Positions 34,441 through 44,342 of a DNA stretch of 64,000 bases are shown piece after piece. The notes below the pieces were generated by a model, which was not told where the DNA came from, did no database searches, and saw only the letters and a program-made list of their open reading frames with translations. Origin of the DNA: Collinsella sp. TM09-10AT (GTDB taxonomy: Bacteria > Actinomycetota > Coriobacteriia > Coriobacteriales > Coriobacteriaceae); assembly GCF_003436275.1 (NCBI RefSeq), contig NZ_QSOP01000001.1, positions 156,356-220,355 on the forward strand, written 5' to 3'. Both the position numbers and the translations under genes were made by a program. The first letter of the stretch is position 1. Each line of letters opens with the position of its first letter.

Positions 34441-37242
34441 GTGGCAAACGAGTACAAGCAGACGATGAATCTGCCCAAAACCGGTTTTCCCATGCGTGCC
34501 GGTCTTTCCAAGTCCGAGCCCAAGCGACTCAAGGACTGGCAGGACAACAAGGTCTACGAGCAAGTTCTGAAGAAGAACGAGGGTCACAAGAAGTTCGTGC
34601 TGCACGACGGCCCTCCGTACGCCAACGGTCCGATCCACATCGGCCACGCCATGAACAAGATTTCCAAGGACATGATCAACCGCTACTGGATGATGCAGGG
34701 CTATGAGGTCCCCTATGTCCCTGGTTGGGACTGCCACGGCCAGCCGATCGAGCACAAGGTCGAGGAGAAGCTCGGCACCGAGAAGTTCAACCAGACCTCT
34801 ACGGCTAAGATCCGTGAGCTCTGCAACGAGTTCGCCGTCGAGAACATCGAGCTGCAGAAGGCCGGTTTCCGTCGTCTGGGCGTGCTCGGCGACTGGGACA
34901 ACCCCTACCTGACGCTCTATCACCAGCATGACGCCGCCGACATCGAGGTCTTCAAGGCCATGTTTGATAAGGGCATGATCTATCGTGGCCACAAGCCGGT
35001 TCACTGGTGCAAGCACTGCCACACCGCGCTGGCCGAGGCCGAGATCGAGTACTCTGACGAGACGAGCCCCTCCATCTTCGTTCGCTTTGAGATGACCTCT
35101 AAGCCCGCCGGCCTCGAGAACTTCGACGGCCCGGTCGACTTCATCATCTGGACGACCACGCCGTGGACCATCCCCTCCGACCAGGCAGTTTCCCTCAAGC
35201 CCGGCGCCGCCTATGTCGCCGTTGAGCACGAAGGTCGTGCCGAGGTCATGCTCAAGGACCTGGCTCCCAAGTGCTGCGAGGAGTTTGGCTGGGAGTACAC
35301 CCCGGTTATGGTCGACGGCAAGCCCTACGTGGTTCCCGCCGAGACCTTCCACCACATTCACTACAAGCAGCCGATCTTTGACGGTGTCGAGGGCGTGGCA
35401 CTGCTGGCCGATTACGTCGGTGTGGATGACGGTACCGGTATCGTCCACAACTCGCCCGGCCACGGCGTCGACGACTACTTCGCCTGCCTCAAGGAGGGCA
35501 TCACCGACATCTGCATGCCGGTCGATGACGACGGCAAGTTCTACACCGGTGAGGAGTTTGGCACCGGTGGCCCCTTCAGCGGTATGGATACCGATGAGGC
35601 CAACCCGCACATCATTGAGTTCCTGCGCGAGCGTGGCACCCTGGTCCTCGAGAAGAAGATCACGCACAGCTATCCGCACTGCTGGCGCTGCAAGCACCCG
35701 GTGCTCTTCCGTGCTACCGACCAGTGGTTTGTCTCGATGGACAAGACCGGTTTGCGCGAGCAGGCTGGCAAGGAGGTCCGCGAGAACGTCAAGTGGTATC
35801 CGGCCCACGCGGCCAACCGCATCGGTGCCATGGTCGAGCAGCGTCCCGACTGGTGCATCAGCCGTCAGCGCAACTGGGGCGTGCCTATCCCCAGCTACAC
35901 CTGCGCCGACTGCGGCGAGAAGGTCATGAACGACGCCACGCTCGACGCCGTCATCAAGCTCTTCCACGAGAAGGGCTCCGATGCCTGGTTCACCGACGCT
36001 CCCGAGAGCTACCTGGGCGAGGCCTGTGTCTGCCCCAAGTGCGGCGGTCATCACCTCAAGTCCGATAAGGACATCCTCGACGTGTGGTGGGACTCCGGCG
36101 TGTCCTGGAAGGCCGTCTGCGAGTACCGTCCCGAGCTGGAGTACCCGGCGGACGTGTATCTCGAGGGCTCCGACCAGCACCGTGGTTGGTTCCAGAGCTC
36201 GCTGCTCACCTCGGTGGGCGCCAACGGCCACGCTCCCTACAAGGCGGTCGTCTCGCAGGGCTTCACCCTCGATGGTCAGGGCCGCAAGATGTCCAAGTCG
36301 CTCGGCAACGTCATCGACCCCAACAAGGTCTGCGACGAGATGGGCGCCGACATCATCCGCCTGTGGGTTGCCTCCGTCGACACCAGCTCCGACGTTTCCA
36401 TCGACCACGAGATTCTCGCTCGTACGTCCGACGCCTACCGTCGTTTCCGCAACACGCTGCGCTTCCTGCTCTCCGAGCTCGAGGGTCAGTTTGAGCCCGA
36501 GACCGACGGCGTCGCCTTTGCCGACCTGCTGCCGCTCGACAAGCTCATGGTTGCCCGCCTGACCCAGGTCCAGGCCGAGGTCGACGACGCCTACGCGAGC
36601 TACGAGTTCCCGCGCGCCTACCGTGCGCTCTACGACTTCGTGGTTACCGAGCTCTCCAACGTGTACCTCGACGCTCTGAAGGACCGTCTGTACTGCGACA
36701 AGCCCGGCTCGCTCGAGCGCCGCAGCGCTCAGACCGTGCTGGCCGAGCTCTTCTCGATGCTCATGCGCGACCTGCAGCCGATCCTGTCCTACACCGTCGA
36801 CGAGGCCATGGCATATGCGCCCGCCGGCTGCGTCGACCACCAGAAGTACGCCGCGCTGCTCGATTGGTACAAGTCGCCCATCACGGTTGATGAGGCCAAC
36901 GAGTTTGAGGGCGTGCTCGAGGCTTCTCTCGAGCTCCGTAGCGCCGTGACCAAGGCCCTTGAGGATGCCCGTTCTGCCGGCACCTTCACCAAGAGCCAGC
37001 AGGTCCGCGTCGAGGCGGTCGTTCCCGCCGAGATGTATGCGCTGCTGACCGGCGACAAGGCCGTCGACCTGGCCGAGTTCTACATCGTCTCCGATGTTGA
37101 GCTGACCCAGGGCGAGGAGCTCTCCGTTGCTATCGAGGCTGCCGAGGGCGAGTGCTGCGACCGTTGCTGGAACTACCGCACCACCGTCGGCGAGTACAAC
37201 GGCCACGCTCACATCTGCGAGAGGTGTGCGAATGCCCTTTAA
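34441..37242 (+). CDS. ileS: Isoleucyl-tRNA synthetase
   Basis: 933 residues from GTG 34441, preceded by GAAAGGGG. Class I signatures are HIGHAMNK (near residue 64) and KMSKSLGN (near residue 617). The CP1 editing domain contains IIWTTTPWTIPSDQA. The C-terminus has a zinc-binding CCDRCWNYR ... CERC motif. Charges tRNA-Ile and hydrolyses Val-tRNA-Ile. The 933-residue, eubacterial-type form is the kind usually controlled by T-boxes, consistent with the leader. Confidence 0.97.
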   Translation: MANEYKQTMNLPKTGFPMRAGLSKSEPKRLKDWQDNKVYEQVLKKNEGHKKFVLHDGPPYANGPIHIGHAMNKISKDMINRYWMMQGYEVPYVPGWDCHGQPIEHKVEEKLGTEKFNQTSTAKIRELCNEFAVENIELQKAGFRRLGVLGDWDNPYLTLYHQHDAADIEVFKAMFDKGMIYRGHKPVHWCKHCHTALAEAEIEYSDETSPSIFVRFEMTSKPAGLENFDGPVDFIIWTTTPWTIPSDQAVSLKPGAAYVAVEHEGRAEVMLKDLAPKCCEEFGWEYTPVMVDGKPYVVPAETFHHIHYKQPIFDGVEGVALLADYVGVDDGTGIVHNSPGHGVDDYFACLKEGITDICMPVDDDGKFYTGEEFGTGGPFSGMDTDEANPHIIEFLRERGTLVLEKKITHSYPHCWRCKHPVLFRATDQWFVSMDKTGLREQAGKEVRENVKWYPAHAANRIGAMVEQRPDWCISRQRNWGVPIPSYTCADCGEKVMNDATLDAVIKLFHEKGSDAWFTDAPESYLGEACVCPKCGGHHLKSDKDILDVWWDSGVSWKAVCEYRPELEYPADVYLEGSDQHRGWFQSSLLTSVGANGHAPYKAVVSQGFTLDGQGRKMSKSLGNVIDPNKVCDEMGADIIRLWVASVDTSSDVSIDHEILARTSDAYRRFRNTLRFLLSELEGQFEPETDGVAFADLLPLDKLMVARLTQVQAEVDDAYASYEFPRAYRALYDFVVTELSNVYLDALKDRLYCDKPGSLERRSAQTVLAELFSMLMRDLQPILSYTVDEAMAYAPAGCVDHQKYAALLDWYKSPITVDEANEFEGVLEASLELRSAVTKALEDARSAGTFTKSQQVRVEAVVPAEMYALLTGDKAVDLAEFYIVSDVELTQGEELSVAIEAAEGECCDRCWNYRTTVGEYNGHAHICERCANAL

Positions 37243-37312
37243 GGCACGGTAACTCGGCATTTTAGTTATAGGGAGAATTTGGGCGCCTTCGGCCCATTTG
37301 CTCCGCTGAATA

Positions 37313-37350
37313 AAAGCGGCATTCCGTTTTTCGGAATGCCGCTTTCGTTT
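37313..37350 (+). terminator. Terminator after ileS
   Basis: Perfect 14-bp stem AAAGCGGCATTCCG / CGGAATGCCGCTTT with a TTTTT loop, followed by CGTTTTT. Confidence 0.93.
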
Positions 37351-37464
37351 TTAGCTGGTTATTTCGCTTGCGTTGGTGGATATGTCGTGCGTTCTGCGTG
37401 TGGCAATATAAGATGGTTAATTGCGTTAAACGTAATTCGATGTTTTTGAGGGTAGGGGATTGAT

Positions 37465-38064
37465 TTGGGTCGTTCTGCGGATATGACGCCGCCTTTGCGT
37501 TGGCGGTTGGGTGTTGCTGGTAGCGTGGCGTTGGCCGTGCTGCTTGTTGACCAGCTGACCAAGCTTGCGGTTCGTGCCGTCGGCGATGCTCTGCATGTGA
37601 CTATTATCCCCGGTGTGATCGACTTCCTTTTCGTGCGTAACATCGGTGCTGCCTTTAGCATGGGCGAGGGACATGGCCTCGCGTTTGCCGTGCTGGCGTT
37701 TGTCGTTATCGTTGCGATCGCGGTGTACTTGCTTCGCGCGCCCCAGCTTGCTCGCTTTGAGGTTGTGGGCATGGCTATGGTCGTGGGCGGCGCCATTGGC
37801 AATGCGATCGACCGTCTGGCTTTTGGCTTTGTGACCGATTTTATTGCCACCACCTTCATCGACTTCCCCGTCTTCAATGTTGCCGATATCGGCATTACCG
37901 TGGGCGTCGTGCTCGCCCTCTTTGGCTACATGTTCTTGAGCCCCGCGGCCCGTGAGGTCGATGCGACCGCCGAGCTTAACGCCCGTGACGAGGCCCGCGC
38001 CAAGCGCAAAGCCAAGCAGCGTGGGGAGCGTGCCCGCAAGATTCGCGAAAGGAATGAGCGCTAA
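37465..38064 (+). CDS. lspA: Lipoprotein signal peptidase LspA
   Basis: 199 residues from TTG 37465 (AGGGGA at 37454-37459); ATG 37483 is an alternative. Four membrane helices. The catalytic aspartates are in GGAIGNAIDRLAFG and FNVADIGITVG, with VRNIGAAFSM between helices 1 and 2. It cleaves signal peptides of diacylglyceryl-modified prolipoproteins at the membrane. A 40-residue Arg/Lys/Glu-rich cytoplasmic tail exceeds the usual length. TAATG overlap with the next gene gives the common lspA-rluD pair. Confidence 0.94.
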   Translation: MGRSADMTPPLRWRLGVAGSVALAVLLVDQLTKLAVRAVGDALHVTIIPGVIDFLFVRNIGAAFSMGEGHGLAFAVLAFVVIVAIAVYLLRAPQLARFEVVGMAMVVGGAIGNAIDRLAFGFVTDFIATTFIDFPVFNVADIGITVGVVLALFGYMFLSPAAREVDATAELNARDEARAKRKAKQRGERARKIRERNER

Positions 38065-39077
38065 TGGCCGACATCCATATCCTTGTTGCCGATGATGCCG
38101 CTGCTCAGCGTCTTGACGCCTATCTAGGTGCCAACGACGGCTGTCCCACACGCTCTGCCTGCGCGCATCTGATTGAGGGCGGCGCCGTTGCCGTCAACGG
38201 CGAGACCTGCCTGTCCAAAAAGTACGCCGTGCGAGCCGGCGACCGTATTTCGGTCGATTTGCCCGAGCCGCACGACCCGACCGACGTGATTCCCGAGGCC
38301 ATTCCCCTCGATATTCGCTACGAGGACGACTACCTTATCGTGCTCTCCAAGCAGCGCGGCCTGGTGTGCCATCCTGCGCATGGTCATGAGAGCGGTACGC
38401 TCGCGAATGCCCTGGTCTATCACTGCGGTATTGACCATCTGGGCACCGTGCAGGGCGAGGATCGCCCCGGCATCGTGCATCGTCTGGATCGCGACACTTC
38501 GGGCCTTATGCTTGCGGCGAAGGACGACGACACCCAGCGCGCGCTCCAAAATCTTATCCGTACGCGCACGCTCGACCGCCGCTATATTACGCTCGTTCAC
38601 GGACATATCGCTATGGATGAGGGCACCATTAACACCGGCATTGCCCGTTCTACGCGTGACCGTGTCAAGATGGCGGTTTCGGACGATCCTTTCGCGCGCC
38701 AGGCCATTACGACCTTTAAGGTCCTCGAGCGCTTCGATTCCACGCGTTTTGACGACGGCTATACGCTCGTCGAGTGCCACCTGTTTACGGGCCGCACGCA
38801 TCAGATACGCGTGCATATGCGCCATATCAACCACGCCTGCGTGGGCGATCCACTCTACGGCAAGTGCGATGCACGCGCCGATCAGGGGCTGACCAGGCAA
38901 TTCCTTCATTCCTGGCGCGTCGCATTCGACCATCCCGTGACGGGGGAGCGCATTGAGTGCCGCGACGAGCTGCCGTGGGATCTCGCTGCGGTTCTTGACG
39001 ACCTGGCCCCGCGCTCGCTTGGTCGCACCGCTGCCGGCGACGAGATCGTTCCTCAGCTCGGTCTTCTCGAAGCCTAG
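38064..39077 (+). CDS. RluA-family 23S rRNA pseudouridine synthase, RluD-like
   Basis: 337 residues. The N-terminal S4 RNA-binding domain (AAQRLDAYLGAN ... GGAVAVNGE) is followed by the catalytic domain with HRLDRDTSGLMLAAK, whose Asp forms the covalent intermediate, and FTGRTHQIRVHM. Targets are probably uridines of 23S rRNA helix 69 or a related site; specificity cannot be read from sequence. Coupled to lspA. Confidence 0.92.
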   Translation: MADIHILVADDAAAQRLDAYLGANDGCPTRSACAHLIEGGAVAVNGETCLSKKYAVRAGDRISVDLPEPHDPTDVIPEAIPLDIRYEDDYLIVLSKQRGLVCHPAHGHESGTLANALVYHCGIDHLGTVQGEDRPGIVHRLDRDTSGLMLAAKDDDTQRALQNLIRTRTLDRRYITLVHGHIAMDEGTINTGIARSTRDRVKMAVSDDPFARQAITTFKVLERFDSTRFDDGYTLVECHLFTGRTHQIRVHMRHINHACVGDPLYGKCDARADQGLTRQFLHSWRVAFDHPVTGERIECRDELPWDLAAVLDDLAPRSLGRTAAGDEIVPQLGLLEA

Positions 39078-39159
39078 TCGGTATTAGGTGGTTTCTTGAA
39101 CGCCCCTAGCCTGCGGTAAGATATACGGTTGTTTACGTAATGCGTTCCTGGGAGCCTGC

Positions 39160-40455
39160 ATGCTCGCCTTTTTACAAACCAACACACCCATCGTGATCTT
39201 CAACCAGATTGTCGTCACGCTGCTCACGGTCTGCTTCTTGTACCAGGTGGTCTTCTTTGTCATCGGTGCTCTCCGCGGCGAGGTCGCGCCTCCCAAGGCC
39301 AAAAAGCTCCACCGGTATGCCTTCTTTATTGCAGCACACAACGAGGAGGCCGTTATCGCCAACCTCGTTCGCTCCATCAAGGACCAGGATTATCCGTCCG
39401 AGCTCATCGAGGTCTTTGTCGTCGCCGATGCCTGCACCGATAACACCGCGCAGCTCGCGCGCGAGGCGGGCGCTGTCGTGTACGAGCGAAACGACCTGGC
39501 CCGTAAAGGCAAGAGCTGGGTCATGGACTTTGGTTTCGACCGTATCCTTAACGAGTATCCCGACACCTTTGAAGGTTACTTTATCTTCGATGCCGATAAT
39601 GTTATCGCCCGCGATTACGTGTCCAAGATGAATGATGCCTTTGACCAGGGCTTCCATGTGGTCACGAGCTATCGTAACTCCAAGAACTTCGGAAGCTCGT
39701 GGATCTCGGCAGCGAATGCCACTTGGTATCTGCGCGAGGCGCGTTTTCTCAACAACGCGCGCAACATCTGCAAGACGTCCTGCGCCGTATCGGGTTCGGG
39801 CTACCTTATCTCGGCTAGCGTTATTGAGGGCATGCACGGCTGGCAGTTCCATACGCTGACCGAGGATATTCAGTTCACCACGTTCTGCGCTATTCACGGC
39901 ATTCGTATTGGCTATGCGCCGGCGGAGTTCTTTGACGAGCAGCCCGTGACGTTTAAGGCGTCCTGGAAGCAACGTATGCGTTGGACTAAGGGTTTCTACC
40001 AGGTGTTCTTTACCTACGGTAAGCATCTGGTCAAGTCGACCTTCCGCTATCATCGTTTTGCCGCCTACGACATGTTTATGACGATTGCCCCTGGTATGCT
40101 GTTATCGCTGATTTCGATGCTCGCCAACGCCACGTTCCTAATCGTCGGTGGTCTTTCGCATGGCTTTTTGGCTACCGAGGTCGAGATGCAGGCGTGTGCC
40201 GCTTCGCTCATCATGACCTTCGTCATGATGTATCAGACCTTCTTTATCCTGGCGCTGCTCACGACTATCTTCGAGTACAAGCACATCCATTGCGCGCAAA
40301 AGTGGCGCCTGGTGACCAACCTGTTTACCTTCCCGATCTTTATGTTCAGCTATATCCCCATCACGGTTGCCGCGCTGTTCCTGAAGGTCGACTGGGTGCC
40401 CACGCAGCACGCCGTTAACGTTACCCTCGACGAGGTCATGCAGGGCGCCAAGTAA
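39160..40455 (+). CDS. Membrane glycosyltransferase family 2, processive type
   Basis: 431 residues. One N-terminal membrane helix (about residues 10-32) precedes a cytosolic GT-A domain with AAHNEEAVI, FDADNVIARDY (DxD), LTEDIQF (TED) and KQRMRWTKG (QxxRW). Three to four further helices fill the C-terminus. The TED and QxxRW motifs are those of processive enzymes such as cellulose, hyaluronan and poly-GlcNAc synthases, so it may make a polysaccharide. No partner genes are adjacent. Single gene followed by a REP-like repeat. Confidence 0.85.
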   Translation: MLAFLQTNTPIVIFNQIVVTLLTVCFLYQVVFFVIGALRGEVAPPKAKKLHRYAFFIAAHNEEAVIANLVRSIKDQDYPSELIEVFVVADACTDNTAQLAREAGAVVYERNDLARKGKSWVMDFGFDRILNEYPDTFEGYFIFDADNVIARDYVSKMNDAFDQGFHVVTSYRNSKNFGSSWISAANATWYLREARFLNNARNICKTSCAVSGSGYLISASVIEGMHGWQFHTLTEDIQFTTFCAIHGIRIGYAPAEFFDEQPVTFKASWKQRMRWTKGFYQVFFTYGKHLVKSTFRYHRFAAYDMFMTIAPGMLLSLISMLANATFLIVGGLSHGFLATEVEMQACAASLIMTFVMMYQTFFILALLTTIFEYKHIHCAQKWRLVTNLFTFPIFMFSYIPITVAALFLKVDWVPTQHAVNVTLDEVMQGAK

Positions 40456-40462
40456 CCACGAC

Positions 40463-40506
40463 CAGAACCACCACGAAGGGGACAGGCACCTTTGTGGTGG
40501 TTTCTG
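40463..40506. repeat. Intact REP-like palindrome with GGGGACAGGCACC core
   Basis: CAGAACCACCACGAAGG ... CCTTTGTGGTGGTTTCTG. Same family as the copy split by the IS at 31384, and shares the GGGAC core with the other repeats. Lies between the glycosyltransferase and the A24 peptidase. Confidence 0.85.
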
Positions 40507-40536
40507 CTTTTGAGTGATTGCCCCGGGAGGTGTTCA

Positions 40537-40959
40537 ATGGTCTATATTCCCTTTTGGATCTGCGCCTTTGCCGGTGCGGTGATTGATGTCCGTGAACGGC
40601 GGTTTCCCAACGCGCTTGCCGCCGCATGCGCCGTGGCGGCGTTTGCAGGCGTTTGGCTGGACAGGGGCTTGAACACGGCGCTTGACCACGCCGGTCCTGC
40701 CGTTATCGTGTACCTTTCCCTTGTGCTGACCGAGTCGCTTTGGCGGCGTTTCCGCCAGGCTCCCGGCATCGGCATGGGGGATGCCAAGGCGCTTTTCGCG
40801 CTTTGCACGCTCGACCCTCTGGGCGGCATCGTGGCATTTGCCGTTGCGCTCCTGGTCCTGGCCCTCTCCTGCCTCTTCACAAAATCGCGCTCCCTGCCAT
40901 TGCTCCCGTTTTTGGTGCCGATATTTGCCATAATCGAGGTCGTGGGCTGGACATTGTAA
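40537..40959 (+). CDS. Type IV prepilin peptidase-like (A24) membrane protein
   Basis: 140 residues from ATG 40537 after GGGAGG. Mostly hydrophobic, about four to five helices. The two aspartates of the aspartic peptidase site are present: AGAVIDVRERRFPN (residue about 16) and GIGMGDAKALFAL (the GxGD motif, residue about 79). It lacks the N-terminal methylase part of PilD, like TadV/CpaA. No pilin or secretion genes are nearby, so its substrate is unknown. Confidence 0.8.
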   Translation: MVYIPFWICAFAGAVIDVRERRFPNALAAACAVAAFAGVWLDRGLNTALDHAGPAVIVYLSLVLTESLWRRFRQAPGIGMGDAKALFALCTLDPLGGIVAFAVALLVLALSCLFTKSRSLPLLPFLVPIFAIIEVVGWTL

Positions 40960-40990
40960 CCGATTGCGCATCCTTTTTAAGGAGCATGCC

Positions 40991-42238
40991 ATGGCAACTA
41001 ATCAAGAAACGGCCGTCATTAAGGCGCGCATGGACCGTATTCCCTCGGCGTTGTCGCCCGAACTTTTCGAGCGCATTGCCACCGATCGTGCTTCGGGCTA
41101 TGTTAACCCGTATCGTTGCAACGACGATCAGGTCATTCGTCGTATTGATCGCGCCGCCGACAAAGGCACGCTTATGCGTCCGGCGTTTATGCGCGATACC
41201 GAAAAGATACTTCATCTTCCGGCGTACACCCGTTATGCAGGCAAAACGCAGGTCTTTAGCTTCCGTAGCAATGACGATCTGTCACGCCGCGGTTTGCACG
41301 TGCAGCTTGTCTCCCGCATTGCGCGCGATATCGGTCGCGCCCTGGGGCTCAATTGCGATCTGATCGAGGCGATTGGCCTGGGCCACGACTTGGGACACAC
41401 GCCTTTCGGCCATGCCGGTGAGCGATTCCTCAACGATATCTACCACGAGCGTACGGGGCGTTATTTTTTCCATAACGTGCAGTCGGTCCGCGTGCTCGAC
41501 GCGCTGTACGGCCGTAACGTGTCACTCCAGACGCTCGACGGCGTGCTATGCCATAACGGCGAGTACGAGCAGCGCGTGTTTGAATTGTCGGATATGGGCT
41601 CCTTTGACCAGTTCGATCAGGCGGTCGAGGACTGCATCGCCACGGGCTATGGCGCCATTGGGCACCTGCGTCCCATGACGCTCGAGGGCTGCGTCGTTCG
41701 CATCTCGGATATTCTTGCCTACGTCGGTCGTGACCGTCAGGATGCGATCGCGGCGGGTCTGCTTTCGCCCGACGCTTTTGACGATGGTCGGGGCGGCGCC
41801 TATAACAGCTGGATCCTCACGCACGCTTCCATCGATATCGTTGAGCATAGCTATGGTAAGCCGCGCATCGAGATGAGCGAGGACCTGTTTGAGGAAATTC
41901 GCCGAGCCAAGCGCGAGAACTACGAGAAGATCTATAGCAAGGGCGGTATCGAAGGCGATTCCGAGGAGGAGCTGCGTGAGGCGTTCGAAAAGCTCTACGA
42001 CCGTTGCCTGCGGGATCTAAACAGTGGCGACGAGTCCTCTTATATCTTTAAGCACCATATTTCGCGCATTGAGCAGCAGCTTTCCTACTACGATCGTACC
42101 TATGCCTGGCAGGACGACAAGGATCAAGCCGTGGTGGATTACATCGCGAGCATGACGGACGGTTATTTCTGCGAGCTGACGAGCAAGCTGTTCCCGGGTC
42201 TAAAGTTTCCGCATCGTACCTATATTAACGAACGGTAG
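40991..42238 (+). CDS. HD-domain dNTP triphosphohydrolase (dGTPase-like)
   Basis: 415 residues from ATG 40991 after AAGGAG (40979-40984). MRPAFMRDTEKILHLPAY and KTQVFSF match the N-terminal conserved block of dNTPases. The HD site is IGLGHDLGHTPFGHAGERF and a later SDILAYVGRD supplies the fourth metal ligand. It converts dNTPs to nucleosides plus triphosphate, balancing nucleotide pools. Followed 45 bases later by rarA, another genome-maintenance gene. Confidence 0.88.
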   Translation: MATNQETAVIKARMDRIPSALSPELFERIATDRASGYVNPYRCNDDQVIRRIDRAADKGTLMRPAFMRDTEKILHLPAYTRYAGKTQVFSFRSNDDLSRRGLHVQLVSRIARDIGRALGLNCDLIEAIGLGHDLGHTPFGHAGERFLNDIYHERTGRYFFHNVQSVRVLDALYGRNVSLQTLDGVLCHNGEYEQRVFELSDMGSFDQFDQAVEDCIATGYGAIGHLRPMTLEGCVVRISDILAYVGRDRQDAIAAGLLSPDAFDDGRGGAYNSWILTHASIDIVEHSYGKPRIEMSEDLFEEIRRAKRENYEKIYSKGGIEGDSEEELREAFEKLYDRCLRDLNSGDESSYIFKHHISRIEQQLSYYDRTYAWQDDKDQAVVDYIASMTDGYFCELTSKLFPGLKFPHRTYINER

Positions 42239-42283
42239 TTCGTATTTATTCGGTATACTGTTTGTGGAAAACGTTTTTGATTG

Positions 42284-43648
42284 ATGCACGGGATGGCTAT
42301 GGACGACCTTTTTTCTGCTTCGACGCGCGAGCGTTCCTTTCAGAATGCGCCGCTTGCGGTGCGCATGCGCCCCAATTCGCTCGACGAGTATGTGGGCCAG
42401 CAAAAGGCCGTCGGTAAGGGCTCATGGTTGCGTGCCGCGATCGAGCACGACGTGCTTTCGAGCGTGATTCTGTACGGGCCGGCCGGTACGGGTAAGACGA
42501 CGCTGGCCCACATTATCGCCAACCATACCAAGAGCGAGTTTGTCGAGGTCAGCGCCGTGACGGGCACCGTAAAGGACTTGCGCCGCGTGATTGACGAGGC
42601 CAAGACGCGCCTGAATACGTACGACCGCCGCACCATTCTATTCATCGATGAGATTCACCGCTTCTCTAAGTCGCAGCAGGATGCCCTGCTGCATGCAGTT
42701 GAGAACCGTACCGTCATTATGATTGGCGCTACGACGGAGAATCCGTACTTCGAGGTCAACTCGGCGCTGCTCTCACGTGGTCGAGTCGTGGAGTTTGAGC
42801 ATTTAAAGGATGAGGATATCGCCATGCTTATCGAGCGTGCGCTCGAGGCACCTCAGGGCCTGAACGGCAAATTCTCGGTCGATGATGATACGGTCAAGAC
42901 CATTTGCACGCTGGCAGCGGGTGATGCACGCTCGGCCCTGACGACGCTTGAGTTGGCGAGCGAGATTGCCGTCACGCGTCCCGATACCGAGGGGACGCCG
43001 GCTCCGGCGGCGGGGGAGCGGTATCCCATCACGGTCGACGATGTGAAGATCGCCAATCCGCGCCGTGGGTTTTCGTATGACAAAAACGGTGACATGCACT
43101 ACGACATTATCAGTGCGTTCATTAAGTCCATGCGCGGCAGCGACCCCGATGCCACCATTTATTGGCTCGCGCGCATGATCGATGCAGGGGAGGATCCTAA
43201 GTTTATTGCACGCCGTATTATGATTCAGGCTTCTGAGGATGTTGGCAACGCCGATCCGCAGGCGCTTTTGGTGGCGCATGCCGCGTTTAAGTCTGCCGAG
43301 GTCATTGGCTATCCCGAGTGTCGCATTAACCTGGCTCAGGCTGCACTCTATGTGTGCTTGGCGCCTAAATCCAACGCGTGTGAGGCTTCAATCGATGCGG
43401 CGCTGGCCGATATCCATTCTAGTGGGCTTCGCGAGGTGCCGAGTTATCTACGCGATCGCCATCGCCCGGGCAGCGATGAATACGGTGTGTATAAGTATCC
43501 GCACGATTATCCCGAAGGCTGGGTCGACCAGCGCTATTTGCCCGAAGGCTTAGAACGCGGTGCATTTTGGCAGCCTGCCGGCCGCGGTTGGGAAGAATGG
43601 CGCGTAGAGCAAAGCGAACGCGACCGCAGCGGGAATGCACCGAAGTAG
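42284..43648 (+). CDS. rarA: Replication-associated recombination protein A (RarA/MgsA) AAA ATPase
   Basis: About 454 residues; ATGs at 42284, 42293 and 42299 are possible and no ribosome-binding site clearly decides. A TATACT -10-like box at 42254 supports a separate promoter. Walker A GPAGTGKTTLAH, Walker B TILFIDEIHRF, sensor ATTENPYFEVN, and a C-terminal tetramerisation domain with ASEDVGNADPQALLVA. Acts at stalled replication forks. Confidence 0.93.
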   Translation: MHGMAMDDLFSASTRERSFQNAPLAVRMRPNSLDEYVGQQKAVGKGSWLRAAIEHDVLSSVILYGPAGTGKTTLAHIIANHTKSEFVEVSAVTGTVKDLRRVIDEAKTRLNTYDRRTILFIDEIHRFSKSQQDALLHAVENRTVIMIGATTENPYFEVNSALLSRGRVVEFEHLKDEDIAMLIERALEAPQGLNGKFSVDDDTVKTICTLAAGDARSALTTLELASEIAVTRPDTEGTPAPAAGERYPITVDDVKIANPRRGFSYDKNGDMHYDIISAFIKSMRGSDPDATIYWLARMIDAGEDPKFIARRIMIQASEDVGNADPQALLVAHAAFKSAEVIGYPECRINLAQAALYVCLAPKSNACEASIDAALADIHSSGLREVPSYLRDRHRPGSDEYGVYKYPHDYPEGWVDQRYLPEGLERGAFWQPAGRGWEEWRVEQSERDRSGNAPK

Positions 43649-43748
43649 CTGCTGATAATTTTGTCCCACGTTGCTGCTCTTGGCATGTTCGGTCCCCTTT
43701 GGGGTACCATGGAAAGCGTTTGTATTTCGATTCCTTTGGGAGGCTTGT

Positions 43749-44342
43749 ATGAGTCCCATTCAAATCGCCTTGCTGCTGCTCGCCGTTGCCGGCGTGTGGG
43801 CTATCGTTGAGCTTGCGCTCACCCTGCGTAAAACCCGCACCGTTGTCGACTCGCTCGACAAGACGGTAACCGACCTCAATAATACGATTGCCGAGGCGCA
43901 GCCCGTGGTGGCAAAGCTTGATGGTGCCGTTGACGAGCTTACGCCGGCACTTGCCCAGATGGAGCCGCTCCTCAAGTCGAGCAAGACTGCCATTGACGCC
44001 CTGACGTCCAACCTCGTTGAGGTTGAGGCGGTAGTTCGCGACATCTCCGAGGTCACGGGCAGTATGGCCGAGGCCAGCAATGCCGTATCGAGCGTGACAG
44101 ATTCTGCGGCCGGCGCCGTGCAGAAGCTCTTCAATAAGGTGAAGGCTCCTGCAGCCGACGCCGATCGTAAGCTAGCCGCTGCCGCCGCCGAGGCCGAGCA
44201 GCCTACCGAGCGCGTTCTGATCGGTGAGGCTGAGGACGAGGCCGCCGATGGTGCGGATGCGGCTCAGAAGCCCGCAGCCAAGCCGGCTCAGTATTACACC
44301 TATACGCCCGCCGAGTCCTCTGAGGAGTCCTGCGATGAGTAG
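43749..44342 (+). CDS. DUF948-like membrane-anchored coiled-coil protein
   Basis: 197 residues from ATG 43749 after GGGAGG (43738-43743). One N-terminal membrane helix (residues about 4-26) is followed by a long Leu/Ala/Asp helical region of repeated TVVDSLDKTVTDLNNTI and TAIDALTSNLVEVEAVV type, then a low-complexity Ala/Glu/Pro tail. This matches DUF948, the family of the B. subtilis general-stress protein YtxG. It overlaps the anti-sigma-like gene by 8 bases, so it belongs to the sigma unit and may couple it to the envelope (inference). Confidence 0.75.
   Translation: MSPIQIALLLLAVAGVWAIVELALTLRKTRTVVDSLDKTVTDLNNTIAEAQPVVAKLDGAVDELTPALAQMEPLLKSSKTAIDALTSNLVEVEAVVRDISEVTGSMAEASNAVSSVTDSAAGAVQKLFNKVKAPAADADRKLAAAAAEAEQPTERVLIGEAEDEAADGADAAQKPAAKPAQYYTYTPAESSEESCDE

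Noticed and set aside
34225..37260. A 1011-codon open frame on the minus strand across ileS
   Set aside because: It is the mirror of a strongly conserved synthetase. GC-rich RNY codons leave few stops on the opposite strand, and its translation is Val/Leu/Gly-rich with no known motif.
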